Source: CABHOJ01 sp965649545 (GTDB lineage Bacteria; Pseudomonadota; Gammaproteobacteria; Burkholderiales; Methylophilaceae). Taken from it: a stretch of 33,161 bases of DNA. The position numbers were made by a program, and so were the translations under genes. Below the pieces are notes generated by a model, which was not told where the DNA came from, searched no databases, and worked only from the letters and a program-made list of their open reading frames with translations. The stretch is from positions 1 to 33,161 of the forward strand of contig CBFGLF010000006.1 in the NCBI GenBank assembly GCA_965649545.1, written 5' to 3'. This document shows positions 1 through 10,484 of this stretch, piece by piece. Position 1 is the first letter of the stretch. Every line of letters starts with the position of its first letter.

Positions 1-1922
<1,922 letters not shown>

Positions 1923-2077
1923 GCTCCAACTCCTGCGCCGAATGGGGTGATCGGCCATCGTAGGCGCATTGCGCGTGTAGACGTGTAGGCGGTCTACCCT
2001 TAATGCTGTAGGAGTCTTGACGCGGGAGCTGCGATCAAGTGTGGGGAGGGTTGCGTGCAGCTAACGGAAAAGCGCTA

Positions 2078-2404
2078 TCAGTCGGCGTCTTTTAACAACA
2101 CAACGCACTCGGCGATGCTGGGCGCGGAAAGTTTGGCGACACAGCATTGCCCGGAGGCTGCCTGATGGTTCTGGATCAGCGACACGGTCTCGTGGAGGCT
2201 GATGCGGCTGCCCAGGGCTTGCAGTTCGATATGGTCGCTATGCTCGATCGGGCGGTAGAGGTTGCCCTCGCTATCGATGACGCGGTCGCCGCGATGGAAA
2301 TGCATATGGTGGTCGTCTGCCATCTGCTGCCAGGCGAGGGCATCCTCGACATACTCGAGTTCGGGCTGGCCGGCGTACTGCAGGATGACGGGCCATGCGA
2401 TCAT
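2078..2404 (-). CDS. Small DUF4144-like protein
   Basis: A 108-residue cytoplasmic protein of unknown function. The opening (MIAWPVILQYAGQPELEYV) and the central DRVIDSEGNLYRPIE segment resemble what I remember of the DUF4144 family, but this is from memory and not a search. It has no signal peptide or membrane segment. It contains two Cys in a row (QCC) and a His-rich patch (DDHHMHFHRGD). A GGAG six bases before the ATG supports the start. It is divergent from alkB, sharing a 109-base promoter region, and lies upstream of katE on the same strand. No function can be inferred from the context. Confidence 0.7.
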   Translation of the reverse strand: MIAWPVILQYAGQPELEYVEDALAWQQMADDHHMHFHRGDRVIDSEGNLYRPIEHSDHIELQALGSRISLHETVSLIQNHQAASGQCCVAKLSAPSIAECVVLLKDAD

Positions 2405-2513
2405 GAAACGCTCCGATGCTAAGGTGGATGGAACAGCGGGTGAGGATGGATGTCCTCATCATAACAAAGTGGTGAGTGATATTCTGTGGATCAAGCAATA
2501 AAGACCTGAGCGC

Positions 2514-3176
2514 ATGTATACGTCCGATCTCTTCCCGCGATCTACCATGAGCGTCAGCCCTGCGCCGGAGCGGCTAGGCGAGGCTGCGCTGGTGCTGAGG
2601 GCATTCGTGCCCGAGCCAGGGGCCGTGCTCGACTGTATCGAAGCGGTGGCTGCCATATCGCCCTGGCGTCACATGCAAACGCCCGGTGGCTACGAGATGT
2701 CGGTCGCCATGACCAACTGCGGAACCTATGGCTGGGTGTCGGACCGCAAAGGCTACCGCTACGCGCCACAGGACCCGCTGACCGGCCTTGCCTGGCCGGC
2801 CATGCCGGCTTCGTTCCTGAAGCTGGCCCATGACGCGGCGCAGGCTGCGGGCTTCAGCGACTTCGTGCCGGATGCCTGCCTCATCAACCGCTACGCACAT
2901 GGCGCCAAGATGGGACTGCATCAGGACAAGGACGAGCAGGACATGCGGCAGCCCATCGTCTCGGTGTCTTTAGGCTTGCCGGCGACTTTCCTGTTCGGGG
3001 GCTTGAAGCGCTCGGACAAGACACAACGGGTCCTCTTGCAGGATGGCGATGTCGTGGTCTGGGGCGGCGAGGACCGATTGCGTTATCACGGCATCCTGCC
3101 GCTCAAGGCCGGCAGGCATGCGGCGACCGGGGAATATCGCTTCAATTTGACCTTCCGCAAAGCGAGAGACGGCTGA
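2514..3176 (+). CDS. alkB: AlkB, 2-oxoglutarate/Fe(II)-dependent DNA demethylase
   Basis: Oxidatively removes methyl groups from 1-methyladenine and 3-methylcytosine in DNA or RNA, using Fe(II), oxygen and 2-oxoglutarate. The 220 residues align end to end with E. coli AlkB as I recall it. The Fe ligands are H136 and D138 (LHQDKDE) and H192 (RYHGI). The 2-oxoglutarate-binding arginines R209 and R215 lie in YRFNLTFR. Substrate-side motifs TPGGYEMSVAMTNCG and CLINRYAHGAKMGLHQDKD are intact. The first ATG is preferred because SDLF near the N-terminus matches the DLF of E. coli AlkB, although no strong ribosome site is visible. A second ATG at 2547 is possible. No adjacent ada gene is present. The reading is very secure. 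Confidence 0.96.
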   Translation: MYTSDLFPRSTMSVSPAPERLGEAALVLRAFVPEPGAVLDCIEAVAAISPWRHMQTPGGYEMSVAMTNCGTYGWVSDRKGYRYAPQDPLTGLAWPAMPASFLKLAHDAAQAAGFSDFVPDACLINRYAHGAKMGLHQDKDEQDMRQPIVSVSLGLPATFLFGGLKRSDKTQRVLLQDGDVVVWGGEDRLRYHGILPLKAGRHAATGEYRFNLTFRKARDG

Positions 3177-3246
3177 GACGAGCATGCTATCCCCGCATCT
3201 ACAGGATTGCTTGATGAAATCGTTCTCGGGACTTGACCTTGCCCCC

Positions 3247-3277
3247 TTGACCTTACCACTATGGGAAGGTGGAAGAT
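3247..3277 (+). promoter_or_regulatory. CueR/MerR-type copper-responsive promoter
   Basis: The -35 TTGACC (3247-3252) and a weak -10 GAAGAT (3272-3277) are separated by 19 bases, the over-long spacer typical of MerR-family promoters. Inside the spacer lies a dyad, ACCTTACC, five bases, GGGAAGGT (3250-3270), with 8 of 10 pairs matched. This has the same layout as the E. coli copA promoter bound by CueR. It lies about 37 bases upstream of the His-rich protein start. No cueR gene is in the window, so the regulator would act in trans. A second TTGACCTT at 3233-3240 precedes it. Confidence 0.75.
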
Positions 3278-3313
3278 GCCGCCTTATCAGAGGAACAACA
3301 AGGAAGCGTCGCA

Positions 3314-3697
3314 ATGAAGAACACGTCTGAAATCGCTGCGCTGGGCATGCTACTGATGGTCATGGTCATGCCGCTGCTTGCCCATGCGGAGCGGATACAG
3401 CCCTGGGCTGTGGATGCCACAGACAGGAAAGCCGGCTATGAGCCGGTGTTCAAGCATTATCGTATGATGGAGGTTGTGGCACCTACAGCGACAGCGAAAC
3501 AGCCCGAACACAATACTGGGCACGTTGGCCATGAGGGGCATCAGGGCCATGACATGACCATGCATCCGGCAACTCCCAAGTCTGTCGAAACCCGGCCGGC
3601 ACCTAGCAGCCCCGCGCAAAGCAAACCCGCGAAAGCCAAGCCTGATGCGGTAGGTGCACCGGCGAACGACGGTGCCCAGCATCAGCATCACCATTAG
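3314..3697 (+). CDS. His/Met-containing periplasmic protein, probable copper binder
   Basis: A 127-residue exported protein. A signal peptide (MKNTSEIAALGM then a hydrophobic stretch ending LLAHA) is followed by a low-complexity region with GHVGHEGHQGHDMTMH in the middle and QHQHHH at the very end. These His/Met clusters are typical metal ligands. I do not recognise a named family. The start at 3314 is chosen because AAGGA lies about eight bases upstream and the signal peptide begins there; an upstream in-frame ATG at 3269 lies inside the CueR-type operator. It is the first gene behind that operator, and the next gene begins one base after its stop. A periplasmic copper chaperone or buffer is inferred from composition and neighbours. 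Confidence 0.8.
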   Translation: MKNTSEIAALGMLLMVMVMPLLAHAERIQPWAVDATDRKAGYEPVFKHYRMMEVVAPTATAKQPEHNTGHVGHEGHQGHDMTMHPATPKSVETRPAPSSPAQSKPAKAKPDAVGAPANDGAQHQHHH

Positions 3698-3698
3698 G

Positions 3699-5138
3699 AT
3701 GAAGCGATTCATGTATCTTGCCGTCATGCATCATAGCAAGCCTTTGAGCCGGACCCTTGTGGTGGCGCTGGCGGCATGGCTGCTGGCCGGGTGTAGTAGC
3801 TTTTCACGGGATGGCGGCTTCGACGCGGTACAGAGCGGCACGCGCGACAAGCTCGGCAAGGACGTGCGCTGGGCGAAAACCGCGCAAGACCAGGATGCCA
3901 TCGGCGAACAGGTGAGGGCCTTGCTGCAGAAGCCGTTGAGTGTCGATGACGCGGTCCAGGTCGCCTTGCTCAACAACAGGGCGCTGCAGGCCGAATTCTA
4001 CGAACTGGGGATCTCGGAAGCTGACCTGGTGCAGGCCGGCCGCCTACCCAACCCGCGTTTCGCGATGCTGTATGCGCGGAATAACGGCGACTACAAGATC
4101 GAGCAGTCCTTCACGTTCAATGTCTTCTCGCTACTGACCATGCCGCGTGCGGTCGAGATCGAGAAACGCCGGTTCGCCGAGACGCAAAAGCAGGTGTCGC
4201 TGGAAGTCATGCGTCTCGCCAGCGAGACCCGCAAGGCCTACTTCACGGCCGTGGCGGCTGACGAGGCCGTCCGCTACATGCAGCAGGTGAGCACCGCGGC
4301 AGAAGCCAGCGCACAACTCGCGGGCAAGATGGCGCAAGCCGGCAACTTCAGCCAGCTCGATCGCGCGCGCGAACAGGGCTTCTATGCCGACGCGGCGCTG
4401 GGCCAGGCACGGGCGTTGCAAGCCAGGACCATCGCCCATGAGCGTCTCAACCGCCTGCTGGGCGTGTGGGGAGACGACATCCGCTATCAGCTGCCGGAAC
4501 GGCTGCCCGACTTGCCCAAGTCCCCTGATGAGTTGCCGGATATCGAGAAGACCGCGATGGCGCAGCGACTCGACTTGCAGGCGATGAAGACCCGCACCGA
4601 CGCCCTCTCCAGACAACTGGGCCTGACCAAGGTGACCCGCTTCATCGATGTGCTCGAACTGGGGCCTGCAAGAGTGCTCGAAGGCCGCAGATCGGAGCCT
4701 TACAAGAAGGGCTTCGAGATCGCCTTTGAAGTCCCGCTATTCGACTGGGGCAGTTCGCGGGTGGCGAGGGCCGAAGCGATCTACATGCAGTCGGTCAACG
4801 AGCTGGCCGCGACGGCGATCGATGCCCGGTCGGAAGTAAGAGAGAGTTATTTCCGCTATCGCTCCAACTACGATATCGCCAAACATTACCGCGACGAGAT
4901 CGTGCCCATCCGCAAGCGCATCCTCGACGAGAACCAGCTACGCTACAACGGCATGCTGGTGAGCGTGTTCGACCTGCTGTCTGAGGCCCGCGCGCAGGTG
5001 GCGAGCGTCAATCATTACATCGAATCGTTGCGGGATTTCTGGCTGGCGCAGAGCGATATGGAGATGTCCCTGATCGGCAAGCCGACGTTCGCGGACATCG
5101 ATACCGCAGGCATGCGCGAGGCTTCGGCCGGGCGATGA
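3699..5138 (+). CDS. TolC-family outer-membrane efflux lipoprotein
   Basis: An outer-membrane channel of the TolC/OEP type, about 479 residues. The N-terminus has a lipoprotein signal with lipobox LAGC (Cys32 from this start), then two long helical OEP repeats, e.g. SVDDAVQVALLNNRALQAEFYELG and QAGRLPNPRF, with the second repeat near residues 270-460. The start is uncertain: ATG 3699 follows the previous stop by one base (TAGGATG), suggesting translational coupling, while ATG 3726 would give a more usual 22-residue signal. TolC proteins normally work with an inner-membrane pump and a periplasmic adaptor, and neither is encoded here. Its neighbours are a His-rich periplasmic protein and a multicopper oxidase, so a role in moving copper out of the periplasm is inferred. 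Confidence 0.9.
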   Translation: MKRFMYLAVMHHSKPLSRTLVVALAAWLLAGCSSFSRDGGFDAVQSGTRDKLGKDVRWAKTAQDQDAIGEQVRALLQKPLSVDDAVQVALLNNRALQAEFYELGISEADLVQAGRLPNPRFAMLYARNNGDYKIEQSFTFNVFSLLTMPRAVEIEKRRFAETQKQVSLEVMRLASETRKAYFTAVAADEAVRYMQQVSTAAEASAQLAGKMAQAGNFSQLDRAREQGFYADAALGQARALQARTIAHERLNRLLGVWGDDIRYQLPERLPDLPKSPDELPDIEKTAMAQRLDLQAMKTRTDALSRQLGLTKVTRFIDVLELGPARVLEGRRSEPYKKGFEIAFEVPLFDWGSSRVARAEAIYMQSVNELAATAIDARSEVRESYFRYRSNYDIAKHYRDEIVPIRKRILDENQLRYNGMLVSVFDLLSEARAQVASVNHYIESLRDFWLAQSDMEMSLIGKPTFADIDTAGMREASAGR

Positions 5139-5169
5139 CTATTCAGGGACGGGGGCAGAGGTAGACGCG

Positions 5170-6546
5170 ATGGTGACGAGAAGAGATTTCATCCTGGGCG
5201 CGGGCGCAGCGATCGCGACTTCCGCCGTCAGCTCGGTCAGTCTGGCGGCCCTGCCGGAGCTGGTGACCATGGATGGGCCGGATACCCAGCCGCCGCTGAT
5301 GCCGGAGACCGGGCGCCCCTACAATCCGGTGGTGACGCTCAACGGCTGGAGCCTGCCGTGGCGGATGAAGAACGGCGTCAAGGAGTTTCACCTGGTCGCG
5401 GAACCCGTCGTCCGGGAGATGGCGCCGGGCATGAAAGCCCACCTCTGGGGCTATAACGGGCAAAGCCCCGGACCCACCATCGAGGTGGTCGAAGGCGATA
5501 AGGTCCGCATCTTCGTCACCAACCGCCTGCCGGAACACACCACCATCCACTGGCACGGCCAGCGCCTGCCCAACGGCATGGACGGAGTCGGTGGCCTGAC
5601 CCAGCCGCAGATCCAGCCGGGCAAGACCTACGTCTACGAATTCGAGGCCAAGCGTCCGGGGACGTTCATGTACCACCCGCATGCGGACGAGATGACACAG
5701 ATGGCGATGGGCATGATGGGGTTCTGGGTCACGCATCCGAAGAACCCGAAATCCATGGCGGTCGACCGCGATTACGTCTTTATCCTCAATGCCTACGACA
5801 TCGATCCCGGCAGTTATACCCCGCGTATCAGCACCATGCTGGATTTCAATCTCTGGACCTTCAACAGCCGGGTCTTCCCGGGCATCGCGCCGCTGGTGGC
5901 CCGCAAGAACGATCGTGTGCGCATCCGCGTCGGCAACCTCACCATGACCAACCATCCCATCCACCTGCATGGCCATGAATTCGTCGTCACCGGGACCGAC
6001 GGCGGGTGGACGCCGCCCGCGTCGCGCTGGCCGGAAGTGACCACCGATATCGCCGTGGGCCAGATGCGGGCGATCGAGTTCATCGCCAGCGAGCCGGGCG
6101 ATTGGGCCTTGCATTGCCACAAGAGCCATCACACGATGAACGCCATGGGGCATAACGTGCCGACCATGATCGGTGTCGACCAGCGCGATGTGGTGAAGAA
6201 GATCACCTCGCTGGTGCCCGATTACATGCAGATGGGCGAAGCCGGCATGGCCGATATGGGCGAGATGGTCATGCCTTTGCCGGAGAACACCTTGCCGATG
6301 ATGACGGGGCAGGGGCAATTCGGCCCCATCGAGATGGGCGGCATGTTCACCACGGTGAAGATCCGCGAGCAGCTCGGTCGGCAGGATTACAAGGATCCCG
6401 GTCCTTACCGCTTCCCCAAAGGCACGGTGGCCTACGAGCTGCAGGGCGAAGCGCCGCCCGCCGAGCGCAAGGCCCCCGATGCCGGTAATACCGATCAGGC
6501 GATCGAACTCAAGGTACGCAAACCCCAGGGACATGAGGGCCATTAG
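5170..6546 (+). CDS. Tat-exported multicopper oxidase (copper resistance)
   Basis: A periplasmic multicopper oxidase of 458 residues that probably oxidises Cu(I) to the less toxic Cu(II). The N-terminus is a Tat signal (TRRDFILGAG). All four copper motifs are visible: HWHG (127-130), YHPHAD (168-173), NHPIHLHGHEF (261-271) and HCHKSHHTMNAM (315-326). The type-1 copper ligands would be H262, C316, H321 and M326. A Met-rich stretch follows (about 345-385, with QMGEAGMADMGEMVM and MGGMF), as in CueO/CopA-like proteins where Met clusters bind Cu(I). It lies 31 bases after the TolC-like gene and is presumably in the same copper-induced operon. It is shorter than CopA (about 600) and closer to a compact copper-oxidase subfamily. 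The exact substrate is inferred. Confidence 0.93.
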   Translation: MVTRRDFILGAGAAIATSAVSSVSLAALPELVTMDGPDTQPPLMPETGRPYNPVVTLNGWSLPWRMKNGVKEFHLVAEPVVREMAPGMKAHLWGYNGQSPGPTIEVVEGDKVRIFVTNRLPEHTTIHWHGQRLPNGMDGVGGLTQPQIQPGKTYVYEFEAKRPGTFMYHPHADEMTQMAMGMMGFWVTHPKNPKSMAVDRDYVFILNAYDIDPGSYTPRISTMLDFNLWTFNSRVFPGIAPLVARKNDRVRIRVGNLTMTNHPIHLHGHEFVVTGTDGGWTPPASRWPEVTTDIAVGQMRAIEFIASEPGDWALHCHKSHHTMNAMGHNVPTMIGVDQRDVVKKITSLVPDYMQMGEAGMADMGEMVMPLPENTLPMMTGQGQFGPIEMGGMFTTVKIREQLGRQDYKDPGPYRFPKGTVAYELQGEAPPAERKAPDAGNTDQAIELKVRKPQGHEGH

Positions 6547-6612
6547 TGATTGAGGGCTCGCTCGAGCGGCATCCGCCGTACAAGGAAAGATAGACGGGAA
6601 TAACGTTCGACC

Positions 6613-9291
6613 ATGGACACCCATTACCTCACGCCGTTGTTCTCCCCGCGCTCCGTGGCCGTGTTCGGCGCCAGCGACACCCCGGACGCCATCGGCCAGA
6701 TCGTCTTCCATAACATGCTCGAAGGCGGCTACAAGGGTCGTCTCTATGCCATCAATCCCAAACGCAAACAGGTGCAGGGGCAGCCCTGCTATGCCGGTAT
6801 CGCGGAGATCGAGGCGCCCATCGACCTTGTCGTGATCGCGACACCGCCTGCGACGGTGCCTGACATCATCGAGGCCTGCGGCCAGCATGGCGTCAAGGCG
6901 GCCGTCATCATCAGCGCCGGATTTGCCGAAACCGGGCCCGCCGGGCAGGCGCTGGAACGCGAAGTGCTCGACCGCGCATTGCATCACGGTATCCGCCTGA
7001 TCGGGCCCAATTGCCTGGGTGTGATGCGACCGGGCATCGGCCTCAACGCCACCTTCAACCACGGCAACGCCAATCGCGGCCATCTCGCCATCGTCTCCCA
7101 ATCCGGCGCGCTGTGTACGGCCATCCTCGATTGGGCCAAGAACAACGATGTCGGGTTCTCCAGCGTGGTCTCGCTCGGGTCCAGTGCCGATGTCGATTTC
7201 GGTGAGATCCTGGATTACCTCGTCACCGATGCCGAGACCCAGAGCGTGCTGCTGTATATCGAAGGCATCCACGATGCGCGCAGTTTCATGAGCGCGGTGC
7301 GTGCTGTCGCCCGTGTGAAGCCGGTGATCCTGGTCAAGGTCGGGCGCCATGCCGCAGGCTCCAGGGCCGCCATGTCGCATACCGCGTCGCTGGCCGGATC
7401 GGATGCCGTGTTCGACGCCGCTGTGCGTCGACTCGGCGTGATCCGTGTGCAGACCATCAGCCAGTTGTTCTCGGCGGCCCGCGCGATGTCCTGCGGATTC
7501 CATCCGGGCGGCAATCGGCTGGCTGTCGTCACCAATGGCGGTGGTCCCGGCGTCATGGCCGCCGACCGGGCCGCCGACCTGGGTATCGTGCTGGCCGAAC
7601 TGAGCGAGGATTCGCTGAAGCAGCTGGACGCGGTATTGCCCCCGCATTGGTCCCACGGCAACCCGGTCGACCTCATCGGCGATGCCGGTGCCGACCGCTA
7701 TCGTGCCGCCGTGCAGATCTGTCTCGAAGACGAAGGCGTCGACGGTGTGCTGGCCATCCTCACCCCACAGGCCATGACCAAGCCGCTGGCAGTGGCGGAG
7801 ACCGTCATCGCGCTCTCCAACCGGTACACCAAACCCCTCATCACCTGCTGGATGGGCGAGGCGCAAGTCGAGGCGGCGCGCGACTTGTTGATCGCCGCCA
7901 AGAAACCGCATTTCCGTACACCGGAGCCCGCGGTCGAGGTGTTTTCCTATCTGTCGGCGTACTACCAGAACCAGCAACTGCTCATGCAGCTGCCGGGCCC
8001 ACTCTCCCAACATGAAGACCCGGATCTCGCCGGTGCCCGCATGGTGATCGACGCGGCCATGCAGGAGAAGCGTACGCTGCTGAGCGAGATGGAGGCCAAG
8101 GCGATCCTTTCGGCGTTCGATATCCAGGTCGCCCGGACCGTGATCGTGCATTCCGCCAGCGAGGCGTTGGTGATGGCGGAACAGTTCGGCTTTCCGGTCG
8201 CCATGAAAGTGCATTCCCCTGACATCCCGCACAAGAGCGATGTCGGCGGGGTGGTGCTTAACATCTATAGCGCCGCCGAAGTGCGTTCGGCCTTCATGCG
8301 CATCACCGAGAACATCCGCGTGCGCCGGCCCGATGCCCGACTGGCCGGTATCGCCATCGAACCCATGATCCGCAAGCCGAACGGCCGCGAACTCATCGTC
8401 GGCGTCAGCCGAGACCCGGTGTTCGGCCCGGTGATCACCTTCGGCGCCGGCGGCGTGCTGGTGGAAGTGCTATCCGATACCGCCGTGGCCTTGCCGCCGC
8501 TCAACAGTTTCCTCGCGCGCGACATGATAGCCCGTACCCGCGTCTCGAAGATGCTAGGCGCGTTCCGCGGCATGCCGCCCGCCGACCTGCTGGCGCTGGA
8601 GACGGTATTGCTGCGCGTCTCGGAGATGGTCTGCGAACTGCCGATGCTGATGGAGATGGACATCAATCCGCTGATCCTCGACGAACATGGCGCGGTGGCG
8701 GTCGATGCGCGCATGGTCATCGCGCAGCAGCCCGTCACCAATGCGCGCTATGGGCACATGGCGATCTATCCTTATCCCACGCACCTCATCAGCCATTACC
8801 AGTTGCTCGACGGCACCAATATCCTCATCCGCCCGACGCGGCCGGAGGATGCCGAGCTGGTGCAGAAATTCGTGCACAATTTGTCCGAGGAATCCCGTTA
8901 CTTCCGCTTCATGACCACCATCAATGAATTGTCCACGCGCATGCTGGTGCAGTTCACGCAGATCGACTACAGCCGCGAGATGGCGCTGGTCGCGGTGAAG
9001 CAGGAGGACGCGCAGGAGGTGGAGATCGGGGTCTCACGCTATATCATCAACCCGGATGCCGAGAGTTGCGAATTCGCCCTGGTGGTCGCGGATGCCATGC
9101 AGGGCAAAGGCCTGGGGCGACAACTGATGCTGACCTTGATGGATGCGGCCCGTGAGCACGGCCTGAAGCGCATGGAGGGGGTGGTGCTCAAGAACAACAC
9201 CAACATGCTGCGCCTGATGGCAGACCTTGGCTTCAAGAGCCGAACCAGCGATGATGACGATAGCCTCAAAGTCGTCTCGCGTGCCCTATAG
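6613..9291 (+). CDS. pat: PatZ-type acyl-CoA synthetase (NDP-forming) fused to GNAT lysine acetyltransferase
   Basis: An 892-residue two-part enzyme. Residues about 1-460 are the CoA-binding and CoA-ligase domains of NDP-forming acyl-CoA synthetases (SPRSVAVFGAS, GPNCLGV, VSQSGAL). About 485-720 is the ATP-grasp domain (VAMKVHSPDIPHKSDVGGV). About 750-892 is a GNAT domain with the acetyl-CoA loop QGKGLGRQLM near 830-838. Homologues (E. coli PatZ, Salmonella Pat) acetylate lysines of acetyl-CoA synthetase and other enzymes. In those the synthetase half lacks the catalytic His. Here SHTASLAG keeps it as His256, so the N-terminal half could still make acyl-CoA from acid, CoA and ATP or release ATP from acyl-CoA. 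An HDAC-family gene follows after 16 bases. No strong ribosome site precedes the ATG. Confidence 0.93.
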   Translation: MDTHYLTPLFSPRSVAVFGASDTPDAIGQIVFHNMLEGGYKGRLYAINPKRKQVQGQPCYAGIAEIEAPIDLVVIATPPATVPDIIEACGQHGVKAAVIISAGFAETGPAGQALEREVLDRALHHGIRLIGPNCLGVMRPGIGLNATFNHGNANRGHLAIVSQSGALCTAILDWAKNNDVGFSSVVSLGSSADVDFGEILDYLVTDAETQSVLLYIEGIHDARSFMSAVRAVARVKPVILVKVGRHAAGSRAAMSHTASLAGSDAVFDAAVRRLGVIRVQTISQLFSAARAMSCGFHPGGNRLAVVTNGGGPGVMAADRAADLGIVLAELSEDSLKQLDAVLPPHWSHGNPVDLIGDAGADRYRAAVQICLEDEGVDGVLAILTPQAMTKPLAVAETVIALSNRYTKPLITCWMGEAQVEAARDLLIAAKKPHFRTPEPAVEVFSYLSAYYQNQQLLMQLPGPLSQHEDPDLAGARMVIDAAMQEKRTLLSEMEAKAILSAFDIQVARTVIVHSASEALVMAEQFGFPVAMKVHSPDIPHKSDVGGVVLNIYSAAEVRSAFMRITENIRVRRPDARLAGIAIEPMIRKPNGRELIVGVSRDPVFGPVITFGAGGVLVEVLSDTAVALPPLNSFLARDMIARTRVSKMLGAFRGMPPADLLALETVLLRVSEMVCELPMLMEMDINPLILDEHGAVAVDARMVIAQQPVTNARYGHMAIYPYPTHLISHYQLLDGTNILIRPTRPEDAELVQKFVHNLSEESRYFRFMTTINELSTRMLVQFTQIDYSREMALVAVKQEDAQEVEIGVSRYIINPDAESCEFALVVADAMQGKGLGRQLMLTLMDAAREHGLKRMEGVVLKNNTNMLRLMADLGFKSRTSDDDDSLKVVSRAL

Positions 9292-9307
9292 ATTCTGCCG
9301 ACCCTAA

Positions 9308-10231
9308 ATGAAGACCGCTTACATCACGCATCCCGCCTGCCTCAAGCATGACATGGGGTTCGGCCATCCGGAGACGCCGGCGCGCCTCCATGCCGTCGAG
9401 GACCAGCTGATCGCCTCCGGCCTCATGCCGCTGCTGGACCACCATGAGGCGATGCTGGCGACGCGCGAACATCTGCAACGTGTGCATGAGCCAGAGTATG
9501 TCAGCGCCATCGTGGCGCTTGCCCCGGCCCAAGGCATGATCTATCTCGACGACGATACGGTGATGAACCCGCACAGCCTGAATGCCGCGCTCTACGCGGC
9601 CGGCTCGGCGGTACAGGCAGTCGATCTGGTGATGTCAGGCGTGTGTGCCAACGCGTTTTGCAATATCCGCCCGCCTGGCCATCATGCTTTCGCCGACCGA
9701 TCGGCGGGCTTCTGTATCTTCAATAACGTCGCGATCGCCGCCATGCATGCCATCGCCCATCACGGCCTGCAACGCGTCGCCATCATCGATTTCGACGTCC
9801 ATCACGGCGATGGCACCGAAGCGATTTTCCGCGATGATCCAAAGGTCCTGATGTGTTCCACCTTCCGGCATCCTTTCTATCCGTTCACCGGCGCGGACAG
9901 CGGCAATGACCATATCGTCAATGTGCCGCTCGCCGAAGGGGCCGACGGCGAGCGTTTCCGCCTCGCCGTCGAGCAGCGTTGGTTGCCGGCATTGCATGCG
10001 TTCCAGCCGCAGTTCGTGTGCATCTCAGCGGGGTTCGACGCCCACCGGGAGGACGACATGGGTGGTCTGGCCCTGCGCGAGGCCGATTACGCCTGGGTCA
10101 CCGAACGCGTCATGGAGATCGCCCACCGCTACGCCGATGACCGCATCGTCTCCGTACTCGAAGGCGGGTATGCCTTGAGCGCCCTCGGGCGCAGCGCCCA
10201 TGCGCATATCAAGATGCTGGCCGGGCTCTGA
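9308..10231 (+). CDS. HDAC-family (class II / AcuC-like) deacetylase
   Basis: A zinc-dependent amidohydrolase of the histone-deacetylase superfamily, 307 residues, cytoplasmic. The visible active-site residues are H125/H126 (RPPGHHAF), the zinc ligands D163 and H165 (DFDVHHGDGT) and D244 (SAGFDAHRED), and the late Tyr288 (LEGGY). The N-terminal GHPETPARL motif is usual for bacterial members, which act on acetyl-lysine, acetylpolyamines or related amides. It begins 16 bases after the Pat-type gene with no clear ribosome site of its own, so the two are probably cotranscribed and coupled. The layout recalls Bacillus AcuA/AcuC, where an acetyltransferase and an HDAC-type deacetylase control acetyl-CoA synthetase. 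Reversal of Pat acetylation is inferred; polyamine deacetylation is the main alternative. Confidence 0.93.
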   Translation: MKTAYITHPACLKHDMGFGHPETPARLHAVEDQLIASGLMPLLDHHEAMLATREHLQRVHEPEYVSAIVALAPAQGMIYLDDDTVMNPHSLNAALYAAGSAVQAVDLVMSGVCANAFCNIRPPGHHAFADRSAGFCIFNNVAIAAMHAIAHHGLQRVAIIDFDVHHGDGTEAIFRDDPKVLMCSTFRHPFYPFTGADSGNDHIVNVPLAEGADGERFRLAVEQRWLPALHAFQPQFVCISAGFDAHREDDMGGLALREADYAWVTERVMEIAHRYADDRIVSVLEGGYALSALGRSAHAHIKMLAGL

Positions 10232-10241
10232 AGACGAACGG

Positions 10242-10478
10242 CTAACCGGGATCGACCAGCCTATCCAGCAAACGATTCACCAAAGGCGCGATCACCAGGA
10301 TGGCGACGAACACCACCGGCCAGGCGGTCAGGAACGCCTGCGGCCAGATGTCGAGGAACGACTTGCCGGGCCGCGGATGCAAACCGATGAGGACGCCCGA
10401 AACGATCATCGAGGTGCATAGCGACATCACGGCGGCGAAGGCGACGGTGCGATAACGATAAGGGAGTCTATTGGTCAT
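10242..10478 (-). CDS. DUF2798 small membrane protein
   Basis: A 78-residue inner-membrane protein with two predicted helices, about residues 12-32 (VAFAAVMSLCTSMIVSGVLI) and 48-66 (FLTAWPVVFVAILVIAPLV). The segment order, with AWPVVF then APLVNRLLDRLV, fits the DUF2798 family, whose function is unknown. It starts six bases after the stop of the alpha/beta hydrolase and so is the third gene of the SDR-hydrolase-DUF2798 operon. It converges on the HDAC gene with only ten bases between their ends. Regulation is probably by the TetR repressor acting at the SDR promoter. Confidence 0.82.
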   Translation of the reverse strand: MTNRLPYRYRTVAFAAVMSLCTSMIVSGVLIGLHPRPGKSFLDIWPQAFLTAWPVVFVAILVIAPLVNRLLDRLVDPG

Positions 10479-10484
10479 GTCTGG

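Noticed and set aside
5143..8232. A 1029-codon open frame on the minus strand
   Set aside because: It lies opposite the multicopper oxidase and the Pat-type gene, whose domains are unmistakable. Its translation is His/Asp/Gly/Arg-rich without recognisable domains, as expected for the antisense frame of GC-rich coding DNA.
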